Positions 27,965 through 37,353 of a stretch of 64,000 nt of DNA are shown one piece after another. Every line of letters starts with the position of its first letter. Position 1 is the stretch's first letter. This DNA is from Bathynomus jamesi (Eukaryota; Arthropoda; Malacostraca; Isopoda; Cirolanidae), in contig JAJOZX010012107.1 of the NCBI GenBank assembly GCA_023014485.1, forward strand, positions 1 to 64,000. Direction: 5' to 3'. Position numbers and translations under genes: made by a program. Below the pieces are notes generated by a model that ran no database searches, had not been told where the DNA came from, and saw only the letters and a program-made list of their open reading frames with translations.

Positions 27965-28288
27965 TCAGACCCGTTGAAACAGGTGGGAATAAGTGAGGAA
28001 ACGGGAAATCGCTTCCTCCGAAAAATGGGGGCCCTCGGCGAGCATGAATTGTAGACGCTCGGGTATGGGAATTTCGGGCAAATGAGGGAAAAATCTACAA
28101 CGAAGAGCGGATAAGTTTGGACATTCGACCAGTAGATGTACGACAGTGATGGGAGTATGACAGGTAGGGCAGAGCGGGGCTGGCGATTTAGCCATTAGGT
28201 GACCATGAGTAATGCGTGTGTCCTATGCGGAGACGGGCTAGAATCACTTCTTTATGTCGGGACCGGTGGAAGGAGGAGGCCCAGTATC
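27965..28288 (-). pseudogene. LINE A1 ORF2 C-terminal Cys/His segment
   Basis: The end of ORF2 after RNase H. The clear motif is CPTCHTPITVVHLLVECPNL (28106-28165 on the minus strand), a C-x2-C...H-x4-C arrangement common at the C-terminus of I/Jockey-type ORF2 proteins and thought to bind nucleic acid. It is followed by LRCRFFPHLPEIPIPERLQF and the terminal coding region. The frame differs from the RNase H region upstream, and the related copy at 50103-51353 carries both in one frame, so at least one frameshift lies near 28196-28290. Start and stop are those of the LINE ORF2, not an independent gene. Confidence 0.85.
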
Positions 28289-29076
28289 CTACTTGCGGTT
28301 TGATCTATGAAGTTTGTTGTGTGGCCTGGTCCCATCCCGTTGCCAGATGGAACGGAAATGGGAGCGGAGAGTCGGGAAGAAGTCGGTGAAAGGAAGAGGC
28401 CGGGAGGAGGCCGGTAGTAAGCAGGCCGACTTTGCCGTGCGGTCCGCCTCCTCGTTACCCTGGATGCCGACATGTGCCGGGACCCAGCAGAAGGCGATTG
28501 TCTTCTGTCGGAAGGCTGTTAAAAAATGGAAAATTTGCTGGATGGCACAGACGAGCGGATGAGGGGGGTTACATCTCTCTAGGAGAGAAGTGCGCTTTGG
28601 GAATCTGAATATATGACGAAAGAGCTGGCAGAGTGAGTGCACACTATGTCTAGGGCCTCCTTAATCGCGAAAAGTTCTGCCGAGAAAACGGAGGTCTCGC
28701 GGGGCAAGCTGACGCCTCGAGAAAGTGGTTGGGTCAGTATCACCGCTGAAGCGGCCGCACCAGCCTCCGAACGGGAACCATCTGTATAAATGGCGACTGT
28801 GTCCGGATGTTGGGTTGCATGTTCACGGAAAAGTGACCTGTATACCGTAGCACTCGTTGTATTCTTTCGGTAGAGCACACAGGTCCCTGCAGAACTTAAT
28901 AGGGGCGAGGAGCCAGGGGGGGCAAATGTTGTATGAAATGGGGATAATTGAGGGGACAGGCATATTAGAAAAGTCAAGGAAAGAGCGGACCTCTTCAGTG
29001 AAGTGCCAGCTCCGTCCCTGGGGTGGGAGTTCAGAAATCGCCGCGTATAGAAGCGAAGAGGGTAGTCTCTGTGCAC
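28289..29076 (-). pseudogene. LINE A1 RNase H domain, frameshifted
   Basis: RNase H removes RNA from RNA/DNA hybrids during element copying. All four acidic positions are visible: D in YTDGSRSE, E in FSAELFAIKEA, D in YSDSQSALLS, and D in NEEADRTAK, with the H of PAHVGIQGNEEAD. The first three lie in the frame 28579-29076 and the last in 28289-28642, so one frameshift separates them near 28580. Upstream (29076 and above) the segment continues from the RT connection region in another frame. The domain would be catalytically competent if read continuously, unlike copy A2, where two of the sites are altered. Confidence 0.9.
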
Positions 29077-29426
29077 GGAGGTATGTCCTCATGAGGAGCA
29101 GACGCCGTCGGAGGGCGAGAGGGAGGTAATTGCAATCCACTTGAAGGCTGGAGGCTGGAGAAGAGCGGAAAGCACCAGTGGCGAGGCGGAGGCCCCTATT
29201 AAGAACTGGGTCCAAGATACGGAGGCAGGTGTTGGAGGCTGAACCATATACTACACTGCCATAGTCCAGCTTCGACTGGACCATGGAAGTGTAAAGACGA
29301 AGGAGAGAGCGTCGGTCTGCGCCCCATGTGGTGTGGGAGAGGTGATCTAGTAGAGCGAGGAGACGCTGAAGAGACTGCTTCAGTTGTTTGATATGAGGAA
29401 CCCAGTTGAGCCTTCGGTCTAGAATC
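28823..29426 (-). pseudogene. LINE A1 ORF2 RT thumb and connection region
   Basis: On the minus strand this opens with DRRLNWVPHIKQL, the stretch that follows FLGVIL in the RT of this LINE type, then SKLDYGSVVYGSA and LNRGLRLATGAFR, the usual post-palm motifs of I/Jockey-like RTs. The upstream half of the same RT lies beyond the hAT MITE at 29427-29903, and the LINE sequence resumes after that MITE exactly at the target duplication. The open frame drifts off near 28860 into non-family residues, and the true continuation is in the RNase H frame, so there is at least one frameshift here. Confidence is high as a LINE fragment and nil as an independent gene. Confidence 0.88.
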
Positions 29427-29903
29427 CAGGGTTGTGGAGTCGGTCCAAAATTTTCTGACTCCGACTCCACACATTGTCAAAAATTCGACTCCGACTCCGA
29501 CTCCACACATTGTAAAAAATCTAAAAATCCGACTCCGACTCCTCACATTTTAAATATACGACTCCGACTCCTCTAGTGTTTCACTCTATAATTATCATAA
29601 TAATAAGACATTTCATCACCACCACACTAAGTGTGAAATTTTATATTTTATATTTTATATTTAAATAAATATTAATTGTATATTCTGAAAATGTAAAAAA
29701 AAATATTAAAAAAACTTAATCTAGGGGCTATCAATGAATAAGGTTTATTGACCAAAAAAACTAAATAACCTAAATGTTAGTATTTAGGATTTAGAAATTA
29801 AGGGTGACACAGGACAGAAATTGGAGTCGGAGTCGGAAGTTTTTTACCGACTCCGACTCCGCCCTGAAACGTGCGACTCCACGACTCCGACTCCACAACC
29901 CTG
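29427..29903. mobile_element. hAT MITE inserted in LINE A1, perfect 8-bp target duplication
   Basis: The element begins CAGGGTTGTGGAGTCGG and ends with the inverted copy, finishing in ...GGAGTCGTGGAGTCGCACG on the opposite strand and CCACAACCCTG on this one. The flanking 8-mer CTAGAATC occurs at 29419-29426 and again at 29904-29911, an exact hAT-type duplication. Both ends contain runs of the hexamer GACTCC/GGAGTC as subterminal repeats; the centre is AT-rich and non-coding. Removing the MITE and one copy of the 8-mer rejoins the RT reading frame of the LINE, so insertion came after the LINE arrived. Confidence 0.96.
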
Positions 29904-30606
29904 CTAGAATCACGCCCAAAAATCGCGTGGAGGGTACCACCTCAGGAGGATTGCCGTATAACGTGACAGAGGGAACAGGAAGGGTTGCGGGTCTTCTTCC
30001 GCTGAAAAGCATACACTTGGACTTCGGGGTGGAGAGGCGGAAACCCACCGATGTCGCCCACCTTTCCACCCGGTAGATGGCGAGCTGAATTTGCCGTTGA
30101 ACTACGGACGGCTCCCGCCCTGCAAAGTAGATCGCAAGGTCATCCGCGTAGATGGAAGAACGGATGTTGGGTGGAAGACATTTTGAGACCGTGTTCATGA
30201 CGATGGAAAAGCATAGAACACTGAGGATGCTTCCCTGTGGGACCCCGTCCATCTGCACGAAAGTGTCTGAGAGGACTGAGCCCACCCGAACTTTAAAGGT
30301 TCGGGAGGATAGGCTGCCCCTGATGAAAGTCGGCATGGCTCCTACGAGCCCTAGACTTTGGAGCTGTCTAAGGCTTATTGTCCAATGAGTTGTGTCGTAG
30401 GCCTTCTGGATGTCAAAAAATATTGATAGGACGAATTGTCCACTGTCGAATGCATTCTGTATGTCACGGCTGAGAAGCAGGAGGGGATCAGTGGTGGATC
30501 GAAATTGTCTGAAGCCGGATTGACTGGGTAGCCGGGAAGGAATTACTATTTTCGAGGAAGAACGATAGTCGCGTCGCGACCATTTTTTCGAAAATTTTGC
30601 CGGCAC
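29904..30606 (-). pseudogene. LINE A1 RT palm domain
   Basis: The palm carries the catalytic core. In order on the minus strand: SGFRQFRSTTD, then SIFFDIQKAYDTTHW (first metal-binding Asp), GVPQGSIL, SIYADDLAIYFAG (the YADD pair of Asp), then FRLSTPKSKCMLF and STRFLGVIL. These are motifs A to E of a LINE RT. The sequence is open and reads continuously up to the MITE boundary. It then continues on the far side of the MITE at 29426. Upstream, the fingers lie in a different frame (30488-30852). Catalytic residues look intact, although the copy as a whole cannot make a full protein. Confidence 0.93.
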
Positions 30607-31327
30607 AACACATTAGGGCGATTGGTCTGTAGTTGTGGGATCGAGGGAATCTTTGCCGGGTTTGGGGATAGGGATTACGTAGGCCTCCCTCCACCGTGAG
30701 GGAAAGGTGCCCTCTATCCATATGCGGTTGTATAGTTCTAGTAGAAAATTTTGTAAGGTGGGGTGGATGTGCTGTATCATGCTGTAGGGAATACCGTCCG
30801 GGCCAGGACAAGGGGATCGTCGCGAGGCCAGTGCCGCCTGTAGTTCACGCATTGTGAACAGTTGGTTGTAGGAGCTGTCTATGGACGGTGAAGAGAGCTA
30901 TTTTTAGGGGCGGGTGGGGGAGCTAAGTGCAGAGGAAGAAACGGCGGCAAAAGTAGAGGCTAGATGGTTTGCCACTGATTTTGGCTCGTAATAGGAGTCC
31001 GTCGTTAGTCCGGAGTACCGGGGGTCGGGAGGGGACATGTCGCCTCTCGACGCCCCGTACCTTCTTCCAGATGGTAGCCGAAGGTGTGGTGGTGGTGACA
31101 CCGGATACAAAGGCACGCCAAGAAACTCGGCGCGCTGTCTTCATTGTGCGGCGGGCGATGGCCCTGGCCCGCTGCATCCTGTGCGATGGATGGGAAGTCG
31201 CGTACGGTAGAACCGTCGAGTAGCCGTCTTCTTGGCGCATACGGCCTCCGTGCACTCTGGGGTCCACCAAGGTACCGTCGGGCGCGGGGGTAGGTGGAGG
31301 ATCGCGGGATGCTAGAGCGCGCAGCCG
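30488..31327 (-). pseudogene. LINE A1 ORF2 linker and RT fingers, frameshifted
   Basis: The linker between endonuclease and RT shows an RRTMKTARRVSWRAFVSGV stretch followed by TPSATIWKKVRGV (31000-31150 region), typical of I/Jockey-type LINEs. The RT fingers follow: SPCPGPDGIPYSMIQH, EGTFPSRWREAYVIPIPKPG, then after a one-base shift NYRPIALMCCAGKIFEKMVATR. These match RT motifs 0 to 2. At least two frameshifts are needed to read the region through (near 31000 and 30640). Neighbouring plus-strand ORFs are shadows. Confidence 0.88.
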
Positions 31328-32126
31328 CTACCACGTTTGATTCGAAGTATGCGATACACTCATCGGAGGATGGGAAGTTGGCAGGTGTTCGAGTTGTATA
31401 TGTATCGTCGTGGAAGCGGGACCAGTTAGCTTTGCAGTAATCCATTTCTCCAGTACACGAACGGTCTGGTCGGGCCAATTAAGCGTGAGTTGAACTGGGA
31501 AATGATCACTTCCATAATCCTTTGGAGGACTTGCCACGAGAAATCTAGGAGGGCATCGGTCGATACGAAGGACAGGTCTATACAGGATGGAGTGCAGGTG
31601 GTGGCATGGTAGAAAGTAGGAGAGCCATCATTGAGGCACTCAATGAGAGCTCGGTCATCATGTTGATCAGGGTCGGGGCCATATAGGTGGAGTGCGTGTC
31701 TCCCCACATGGGGTGGCGACTATTGAAATCGCCAGTAATAGAAAGGGCCTGGGGAGTTGTTGTACGACCTCCACCAGTCATCGCGGGAGACTTGGTGTGT
31801 GGAGGGAGGTATATTGAACATACGGTGTACTGTCTATCCAGGGAAAGCCGGGTAGCAATCACCTGTAACGGGGATCGGATAGGGAGATTGTAGAAGGGGA
31901 CTGCGTGGTGGATAAAAATGGCAGCCCCCTTTCGAGTGCAGGTAGGAGACGGGGTGGTGATGAAAGAATATCCAGTCGGGCAGGGCATGGGTCTGGTCCC
32001 CAGGATGAGTTCCTGGAGACAGATACACACCGGACGGGAAGTGGCAATCAAGGAATTCAGGCCTTCGTAATTTGCAAATATACCTCTACAGTTCCAGTGA
32101 ACTAGTGTAGTTTTCGGGGGATCCAT
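31328..32126 (-). pseudogene. LINE A1 APE-type endonuclease, frameshifted
   Basis: This enzyme nicks target DNA to prime reverse transcription. ORF2 starts at the ATG at 32126 (MDPPKTTLVHWNCRGIFAN), where the N of the WNCRG motif is the first catalytic residue. Next come LQELILG (E), SIYLPPHTK, and ITGDFNSRHPMWG (D and N of GDFN). After two frameshifts the segment CIDLSFVSTDA and then GSDHFPVQL (the conserved SDH) appear at about 31600 and 31505. The set of motifs is complete, so the ancestral enzyme was functional, but the reading frame is broken near 31640 and 31540. Confidence 0.9.
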
Positions 32127-32551
32127 TATTTGATGATGGGGGATGGGTAAAGGTATAGGTACGAAGATGTTGGTGCGCGAAGGTAGATTTGAGGTTCGCG
32201 AAGGCGAGGGGTGAGTTGGGAGTATGGCTGGCTATCTGCCGTTCACCAGAGAAGGAATCTGTCGGCCAGTCGATCTCTGCAGACCGCGGGGTCGAGTCGG
32301 CCGAGCGAGACTGGAGGCGCGGATCACGGCAGCTTGGAGATTGTCGTGGGCTCCGATGGTGTAAACTTTCTTGAGCTTTTGTGTTCGGGCCATGGGGGGG
32401 CGTTTTATTTCCCGAAATGGCACCTCCCCGCCTGTCTGGGGTCTCACGACGAACCTCAGGTGGCGATAAGGGGTGCCAGAATGCCAAAAGGACCCGGCAG
32501 ATGGGAGGGAGGACGTGCTCAGAGTGGCTGACAGGGTTTGGGCCGGGGATT

Positions 32552-33317
32552 TTAAGGGAGCAGGTACAGTGGGGGTGGGAGGTGAAACAGAGTGTTCTCG
32601 AGGAGGAAGAAAAAAATTGCGTCAGGAGGCAAGGGCAGGTCTACGAGACTCACGGGCGCAGCCGAGTTCCCCATACCATGTAGCTGCGCCAGAGCCGCAT
32701 CCACTGGATCTTCGGGGGAGAGGATGTTGTCCAGATTGAATCTCGTCGTGGAGGGTGGGTCATATACTTCAGCAACTATTGTCCGAGTCTGTGGGGGTAG
32801 ATTGATGGGACTTCTGCTGTGGGGTGGTTTGGTCCTCATAGGCGAAGTGGGCGGTGTGAAGGTCCGATCCGTCTTCTTAGCACTAGGGGAAGAGGGAGAG
32901 ACAAATTTAAGGTCCGGAGGGTCTGGCGACTCACTCCGACGTCTCCGCCTCGTCGACTTACTCCGGGCACTAGGTTCGGGTGTGTGCAGAGTGCTGGGAG
33001 GGCAGGATTCGAGGTGGGTGGGGCCTGGGTGTCCTGGTCCCAGACTCCTGTAGAATCTGTGGCAGGTGAGGTGCATGGAGAAGGAATGGTGGAGGTACAA
33101 GAGGTCGTCAGCTCTTGCGTGGACTCCCCCTGAGAGGAATGGGGAGCACTGGTCGTGAGCAGAGGCCAGGGCGGTGTGCCGAGCGGACAGAGCCGAGGGC
33201 CGCAGCGTAAGACACGCCCGGTCTCACCTCCCGACTCCGCACCCTGTCTCGTGCCTCTCGGAGGTTAAGGAAATCCGCTACCTGTAGGCCTCGGACCTCC
33301 TTCTGAAGAACAGGCAT
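32552..33317 (-). pseudogene. LINE A1 ORF1 C-terminal region
   Basis: Two minus-strand frames (33317-33108 and 33100-32552) carry the continuation of ORF1 after a frameshift. The first has KEVRGLQVADFLNLREARDR, a segment that follows the zinc knuckles in related gag proteins, and SYAAALGS. The second is rich in Ser, Pro and Arg, with SKSTRRRRRSESPDPPD, as expected for a disordered tail of a nucleic-acid-binding ORF1 protein. A further Pro/Ser-rich stretch may extend to about 32130, just before ORF2. No enzymatic domain is visible. Confidence 0.75.
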
Positions 33318-34516
33318 TCTCTGGATGAAGATGGGTGTGCACCTTCACAATTGGAGCATTTGGGTGTGTTGGGGCACTTGTCTGGGTGAGCAACTTGTCC
33401 GCAACGAACACACAATTGGTGCGGCTGCCGAAAAACTGAGCTAACATGTCCGAACTTGTTGCATTTAAAACAACGAGTCGGGTCTGGGATGTATGGACGG
33501 ACAGAGAATTCACACGACGTGCGGTCTCCCATACCCCATACAATACGGTCGGGAGGGACTAAGTTATTAAAGGTAAGAAGTAGACGCGGTGTGGGGGAGG
33601 GGGTACCTCCCTGTCGGGATGTGAAGCGATAGATCTTGGTGACACCCTGGGGTGCGAGGTTCTCCAAGAGCTCGTTCACTGTAATTGACAATAAGCGTGT
33701 GGCATAAATAGTGCCCTGACTCTGGTTCAGGCGAGGGTGTGGTGAAACGGACACCGAGCATCCAAGGACCTCAGTGATGGAGAGTAGGGCTTTCGTCTCT
33801 GTGGCTGAGCGTGATTTTATGAGGAGGGAACCATCCCTCTGCGGCCGCACATCATAACGGCTGGAGTTGCTGCGGGCTCGGATCGCCTGAAACGTCCGTT
33901 CAGAATTGGTCGGAAGGGATCCAGAGGTAGGCCGGATCTCTAGGAATTTGTGGATACTTGGAAGGGATATGGAGGCAGTAGAGTCGAAGTGGACTGGGAT
34001 ATCCAACTGTCGATAGGATCGTCGTGCATACCGACTTCCCCCTCCGCCGCGGGGCTCTCTCCGTGGGGAGGCGGGCCGACGGCGGGTGAGGGGGGCATAC
34101 GGGGAGAGCAAGAAACCGGGTTTTGGAGGTAAATCTTGGGTGGAACTTGACTTGCCCGAAGGCAGCTGATGCGAGCTGGGGCGAGACCCCTGCTCCAGAG
34201 GGCGTACATCCAAAGGGATGTTCAGGGTACAGCCTGGGGTCGGCAACGGTAGAGGAGAATGCAAGTGATCAGTTACCAAAGGGGGGTCAACCCCATCTGG
34301 ATGCGGGCTTCCAGTGGTAGGGAACTCGAGGGCCTGGTTGCCCACCACCCGAGTGTTGAGAGGAGTAGTCCGAGTATTAGAAGCGGAAGTCGTTAACCGA
34401 ATAGATGAAAGAGCCATAGCAAAAAAAAGAGAATTTTCATCCCCCGCGCGCATCCAGTCACCATCGACTCCAACAATGGAAAGGCGAATCGTGGGCTCAC
34501 TCGGTCCCACCGCCAA
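33278..34516 (-). CDS. LINE A1 ORF1 gag-like protein with CCHC knuckles
   Basis: A 412-codon open frame. ORF1 proteins of this type package LINE RNA in ribonucleoprotein particles. The N-terminal half is low-complexity Pro/Ser/Arg, with a GGGG run near residue 160. The middle (about 220-350) is the conserved gag-like region, with LLIKSRSATETKALL and VTKIYRF. The C-terminus has three Cys/His units in series: CFKCNKFGHVSSV, CVRCGQVAHPDKC and CSNCEGAHPSSSREC. In the first the last Cys is replaced (FRQ where C is expected), so that knuckle is probably inactive. The frame ends shortly after, and the rest of the protein continues in another frame at 33317, so the ORF is C-terminally truncated. The exact start Met is uncertain, as several lie in frame. 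Confidence 0.85.
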   Translation of the reverse strand: MAVGPSEPTIRLSIVGVDGDWMRAGDENSLFFAMALSSIRLTTSASNTRTTPLNTRVVGNQALEFPTTGSPHPDGVDPPLVTDHLHSPLPLPTPGCTLNIPLDVRPLEQGSRPSSHQLPSGKSSSTQDLPPKPGFLLSPYAPLTRRRPASPRREPRGGGGSRYARRSYRQLDIPVHFDSTASISLPSIHKFLEIRPTSGSLPTNSERTFQAIRARSNSSRYDVRPQRDGSLLIKSRSATETKALLSITEVLGCSVSVSPHPRLNQSQGTIYATRLLSITVNELLENLAPQGVTKIYRFTSRQGGTPSPTPRLLLTFNNLVPPDRIVWGMGDRTSCEFSVRPYIPDPTRCFKCNKFGHVSSVFRQPHQLCVRCGQVAHPDKCPNTPKCSNCEGAHPSSSRECLFFRRRSEAYR

Positions 34517-34915
34517 TAGATGTCACGCAGGGAAGATACACCCACTCCCAGTCCCCGTGCCTACAAGGCGGCCACTCTCATCCAACGCGCGGTGAAAGAT
34601 GGCAGGGACAGGGCTTGGGTTTGGTTTAAGAGCGACAAGGGTGAAGGACAACCACCTCCTTCACCCAAGGTCCAAGGAAAAAATCAAGTCAAAGTCCAAA
34701 ACAAAGCTAAATGCGGGAAGGGAGGAAACAACAAACCGAGAAAGAGTTGGGGAAAGGAGGAGAGGGAAATATAAGTAGAAGGGTAGGAGATCAGCCGGGT
34801 CCCCAAACGGGTCCAATGGTCCACGAGGGCAGAGAAGGCCCTTGCATCGGAGGAAGATGCATTCCCCCATTGGCCATAGAGGGACGCGCCCTATAGCTCT
34901 GGACAAAGCGAAGGG

Positions 34916-34919
34916 ATAT

Positions 34920-34966
<47 letters not shown>
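34916..34966. repeat. (TA)n microsatellite at the 5' end of LINE A1
   Basis: About 50 bp of TA repeats with one interruption. It abuts the first base of the LINE leader, mirroring the TA tract at its other end. Confidence 0.95.
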
Positions 34967-34968
<2 letters not shown>

Positions 34969-35527
34969 GCGCCCAGATTATGTAGCGACCCGTGGTTCGG
35001 ATCCGACGTAAAGCTGTAGGTTCCCTCCGTCATATGACCTTAGATGTTGCGAAGGAGGTTAAACAACCCCAATTAAGAAAAATATTATATATATAACCTG
35101 TTGTGACGGTTAAACGTGTTTCGATCGAAGTCCGAATAAAAGCGGTATTACAGTAAAAATCCTGCAGTTAATCAGTTTTAAACGGTGCCGATATTGTGAG
35201 TTAATTGATAGTGCATAGCGGTATTTCTTTTTAAAAAAGTAAAAATCGCGGCGTATACCAAAAAAGTAAATAAAACAAAGTGAATTAATATATACAGCAT
35301 TTGTTTTTTTCCGAGTCTCTTTGTGAGGAAAGTTTTGTTTTTGAAGTGCCCGCAAATATCCCCCCATTATCCCCCGCAGCCACAGTCGAGAGGACCAATC
35401 AGTGAGAAGTATACAGCGTGCCACATCCCCTACCCTGGAGTAACGGAAAATTCTTTCCCTCACACAGCTTGAGTCATCCCCCACCCAATACCTCCCATAA
35501 TACCCCTTTTTGAGTCACTTCACCAAC

Positions 35528-35892
35528 ATGGAAATTAATGCATACTGCAACTCTGTGGTATCTGTAAAGCTGCAACAGATGAGACAGAGGCGATGAGGTG
35601 CGATTTTTGTCAGCTACTTTTTGATTTTAAATGCCTAGAATGGGGAGATGAAAAAATCTCCCTTATAACGAACGCAAAGCAGTTTAATGGGATAAAATTT
35701 TTCTGCGAGAACTGCTTGACCGAATTAAACTCTTTTACGGTATTTAAAGCAGAAAGAGACTACGAGAAGAGAATGAAAGAGGAAAGTGGAAACAAAGAAC
35801 AGTGGAAAACGGAAGAAACGGAGAAAGGCGAAATAGAAAAAAAATACCGTCACAAAACGAGGCCGAAAACACACAGGCGACAAAGAGTGTAA
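35528..35892 (+). pseudogene. LINE B1 ORF1 N-terminus, PHD-like zinc finger
   Basis: A likely start ATG is at 35528, but a one-base shift is needed to enter the frame of CGICKAATDETEAMRCDFCQ, LLFDFKCLEWG and FFCENCLTEL. That gives C-x2-C, C-x2-C, C, then C-x2-C, the spacing of a PHD/RING-like cross-brace finger at the extreme N-terminus. A Glu/Lys-rich tail (KEESGNKEQWKTEETEKGE) follows, as in the related copy at 58135. PHD-like fingers are known in ORF1 of a few LINE groups. The histidine ligand is not obvious here, so the fold is inferred from Cys spacing and from agreement between the two copies. Confidence 0.72.
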
Positions 35893-35899
35893 AGACAAC

Positions 35900-36474
35900 A
35901 CACAGCATAAGGGCAACGAAGGACAAACACAACTAGCACAAATAGCACAAATAGCACAAATAGGACAAGACAAGAGGGCAGTCAAGTAAACGAAGTAAAA
36001 CTGTCCCCCAATAAGGAGCAAAAAACAAAAGCCAAGAGTAAATATGGGGAAGGAATTATATGCAGGTATTATATAAAAGATAATTGCAGATTTAAAAGAG
36101 GACAATGTATATATGAACATCCCCCAATATGCAATTTCTTCTATAATAATGGTCATTGTAAATTTGGAGACGGATGTAAATTCTACCACCCGGACATTTG
36201 CAGAACTTACGCAAAATATGGAACCTGCAAATTCGGGAATAAATGCTACTATCAACATCTCCCGACGGACTCAACGAACAAAGGAAAAAGTTTAAATGAC
36301 AATAGGAATAAAAATAACAATAGGAACAACAATAGGAACACAATAAGCGAACAAGAAAATTTTTTCAACATCTCAGACACCTTACGAATGCTAAATGTCA
36401 TCCACATGCAGTTGACACAGCTGGAAACCCCCGAGCCAAATCGCTACCGGGCAAGAAGCTACCAATACAAGTAG
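35900..36474 (+). pseudogene. LINE B1 ORF1 C-terminal half with three CCCH fingers
   Basis: In one frame ending at the stop 36472-36474: CRYYIKDNCRFKRGQCIYEH, CNFFYNNGHCKFGDGCKFYH and CRTYAKYGTCKFGNKCYYQH, three consecutive CCCH fingers with C-x7/8-C-x5/6-C-x3-H spacing. CCCH fingers usually bind single-stranded RNA, which fits an RNA-packaging ORF1 product. An Asn/Arg/Lys-rich stretch and a possible helical segment (TLRMLNVIHMQLTQLE) follow. The frame connects back towards the PHD-like module through a repetitive AGCACAAAT stretch near 35935-35970, where a shift occurs. ORF2 begins 72 bp downstream. Confidence 0.85.
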
Positions 36475-36545
36475 GAGGAAACGGATCTCTTTCGGAGGAT
36501 CATAGAGCAACGAATCAAGCGATATCGAAGGAAAACGAACTTGAA

Positions 36546-37353
36546 ATGCACAAGGGGCAACGAAAAACAGAGAACATAAAAATTGTCCTGGCTAATATTC
36601 AAGGAATAAGACCAAACCAATCACTCAATAAGGTTTCGTACCTGAAAGGATTTATGGACGAAACAAGGGCGGACATCGCATGCCTCACAGAAACTCATCT
36701 TAAAGATTGCCAAGGAAATTGTGAAAACTGCGAACATTGTATTGATAAGAAAGAGATAAATATAGAGGGCTTCAACTTACTAAGAGCGGATAGAACGACG
36801 AGACGGAAAGGTGGCTGTGCTATATATGTACAGGAAGGTCATATGACAGAGACGATAATAAGTAAATCAAACAGCTATGTGGAACTCCTAGCAGTGAAAA
36901 TAGAAAAACTAAACTTGATAGTAATAGTCATCTATAGACCTCCAAGCACCCCAACCGAAAAATTCTCGGAGGCCATTGATGACATTAGAAAGCTAATAAA
37001 GGCCATAAACCCTCCATCCCCCAATATAATGATCTGCGGAGACTTTAACTTCCCATTTATAAAATACAAAAAGGTGAATAGGAATATATATATTCACCAG
37101 GACAAGGGGGGCACAAGAGAAGATCAGGAACAAGCAAAAATGTTGATGGCTCTCACAAAACGAGTTTATGCTGACACAGGAGATAACAGAAAATACCAGA
37201 AAAAATAACTGCCTGGATCTGGTATTCACGAATAACACGAACTTGATTGCTGATATAAAAATAACCCCAACCATTATCTCAGACCACAACTTAATCGAGA
37301 TATCAACAAATATGAGCATTAGAAGACAATACACATATTGTGGAAAGAAGTAA
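36546..37353 (+). pseudogene. LINE B1 APE-type endonuclease with a Cys cluster
   Basis: ORF2 probably begins at ATG 36546. Motifs in order: LANIQGIRPN (catalytic N), LTETHLK (E), then an unusual CQGNCENCEHC cluster, RKGGCAIYV, VIYRPPSTP, ICGDFNFPF (D, N). After a one-base shift near 37180 the frame continues NNCLDLVFTN and IISDHNLIEI (SDH). The enzyme would nick target DNA. The Cys cluster sits between motifs E and YRPP and is shared with copy B2 (C-x3-C-x2-C), so it is a family trait. Frame 36546-37208 is interrupted before the SDH motif. Confidence 0.88.

Larger units (their letters stand above)
27788..34915 (-). mobile_element. LINE family A copy 1: CCHC gag, APE endonuclease, RT, RNase H
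   Basis: A near full-length non-LTR retrotransposon on the minus strand. In its own direction: about 400 bp of 5' leader (34915-34517), ORF1 with CCHC zinc knuckles, ORF2 with APE-type endonuclease, reverse transcriptase, RNase H and a terminal Cys/His motif, a short 3' UTR, then an A-rich tail (the T runs at 27788-27832). The domain order fits the I/Jockey assemblage of LINEs that keep an RNase H; I cannot fix the clade without a tree. Many frameshifts break ORF2, and a hAT MITE interrupts it at 29427-29903, so this copy is dead. It is markedly more G+C- and CpG-rich than the surrounding DNA. (TA)n tracts abut both ends. A second, 5'-truncated copy lies at 50021-51378. Confidence 0.93.

Noticed and set aside
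27727..27996. ORF with a Tyr/Ile-rich start
   Set aside because: It is a translation of the (TA)n tract and the LINE tail.
28314..34774. Plus-strand ORFs across LINE A1
   Set aside because: They are antisense shadows of the minus-strand gag, endonuclease, RT and RNase H frames in a G+C-rich region.
35725..36343. Minus-strand Phe/Cys-rich ORFs that look like membrane proteins
   Set aside because: They are antisense of the Lys/Glu- and Cys-rich ORF1 of LINE B1.
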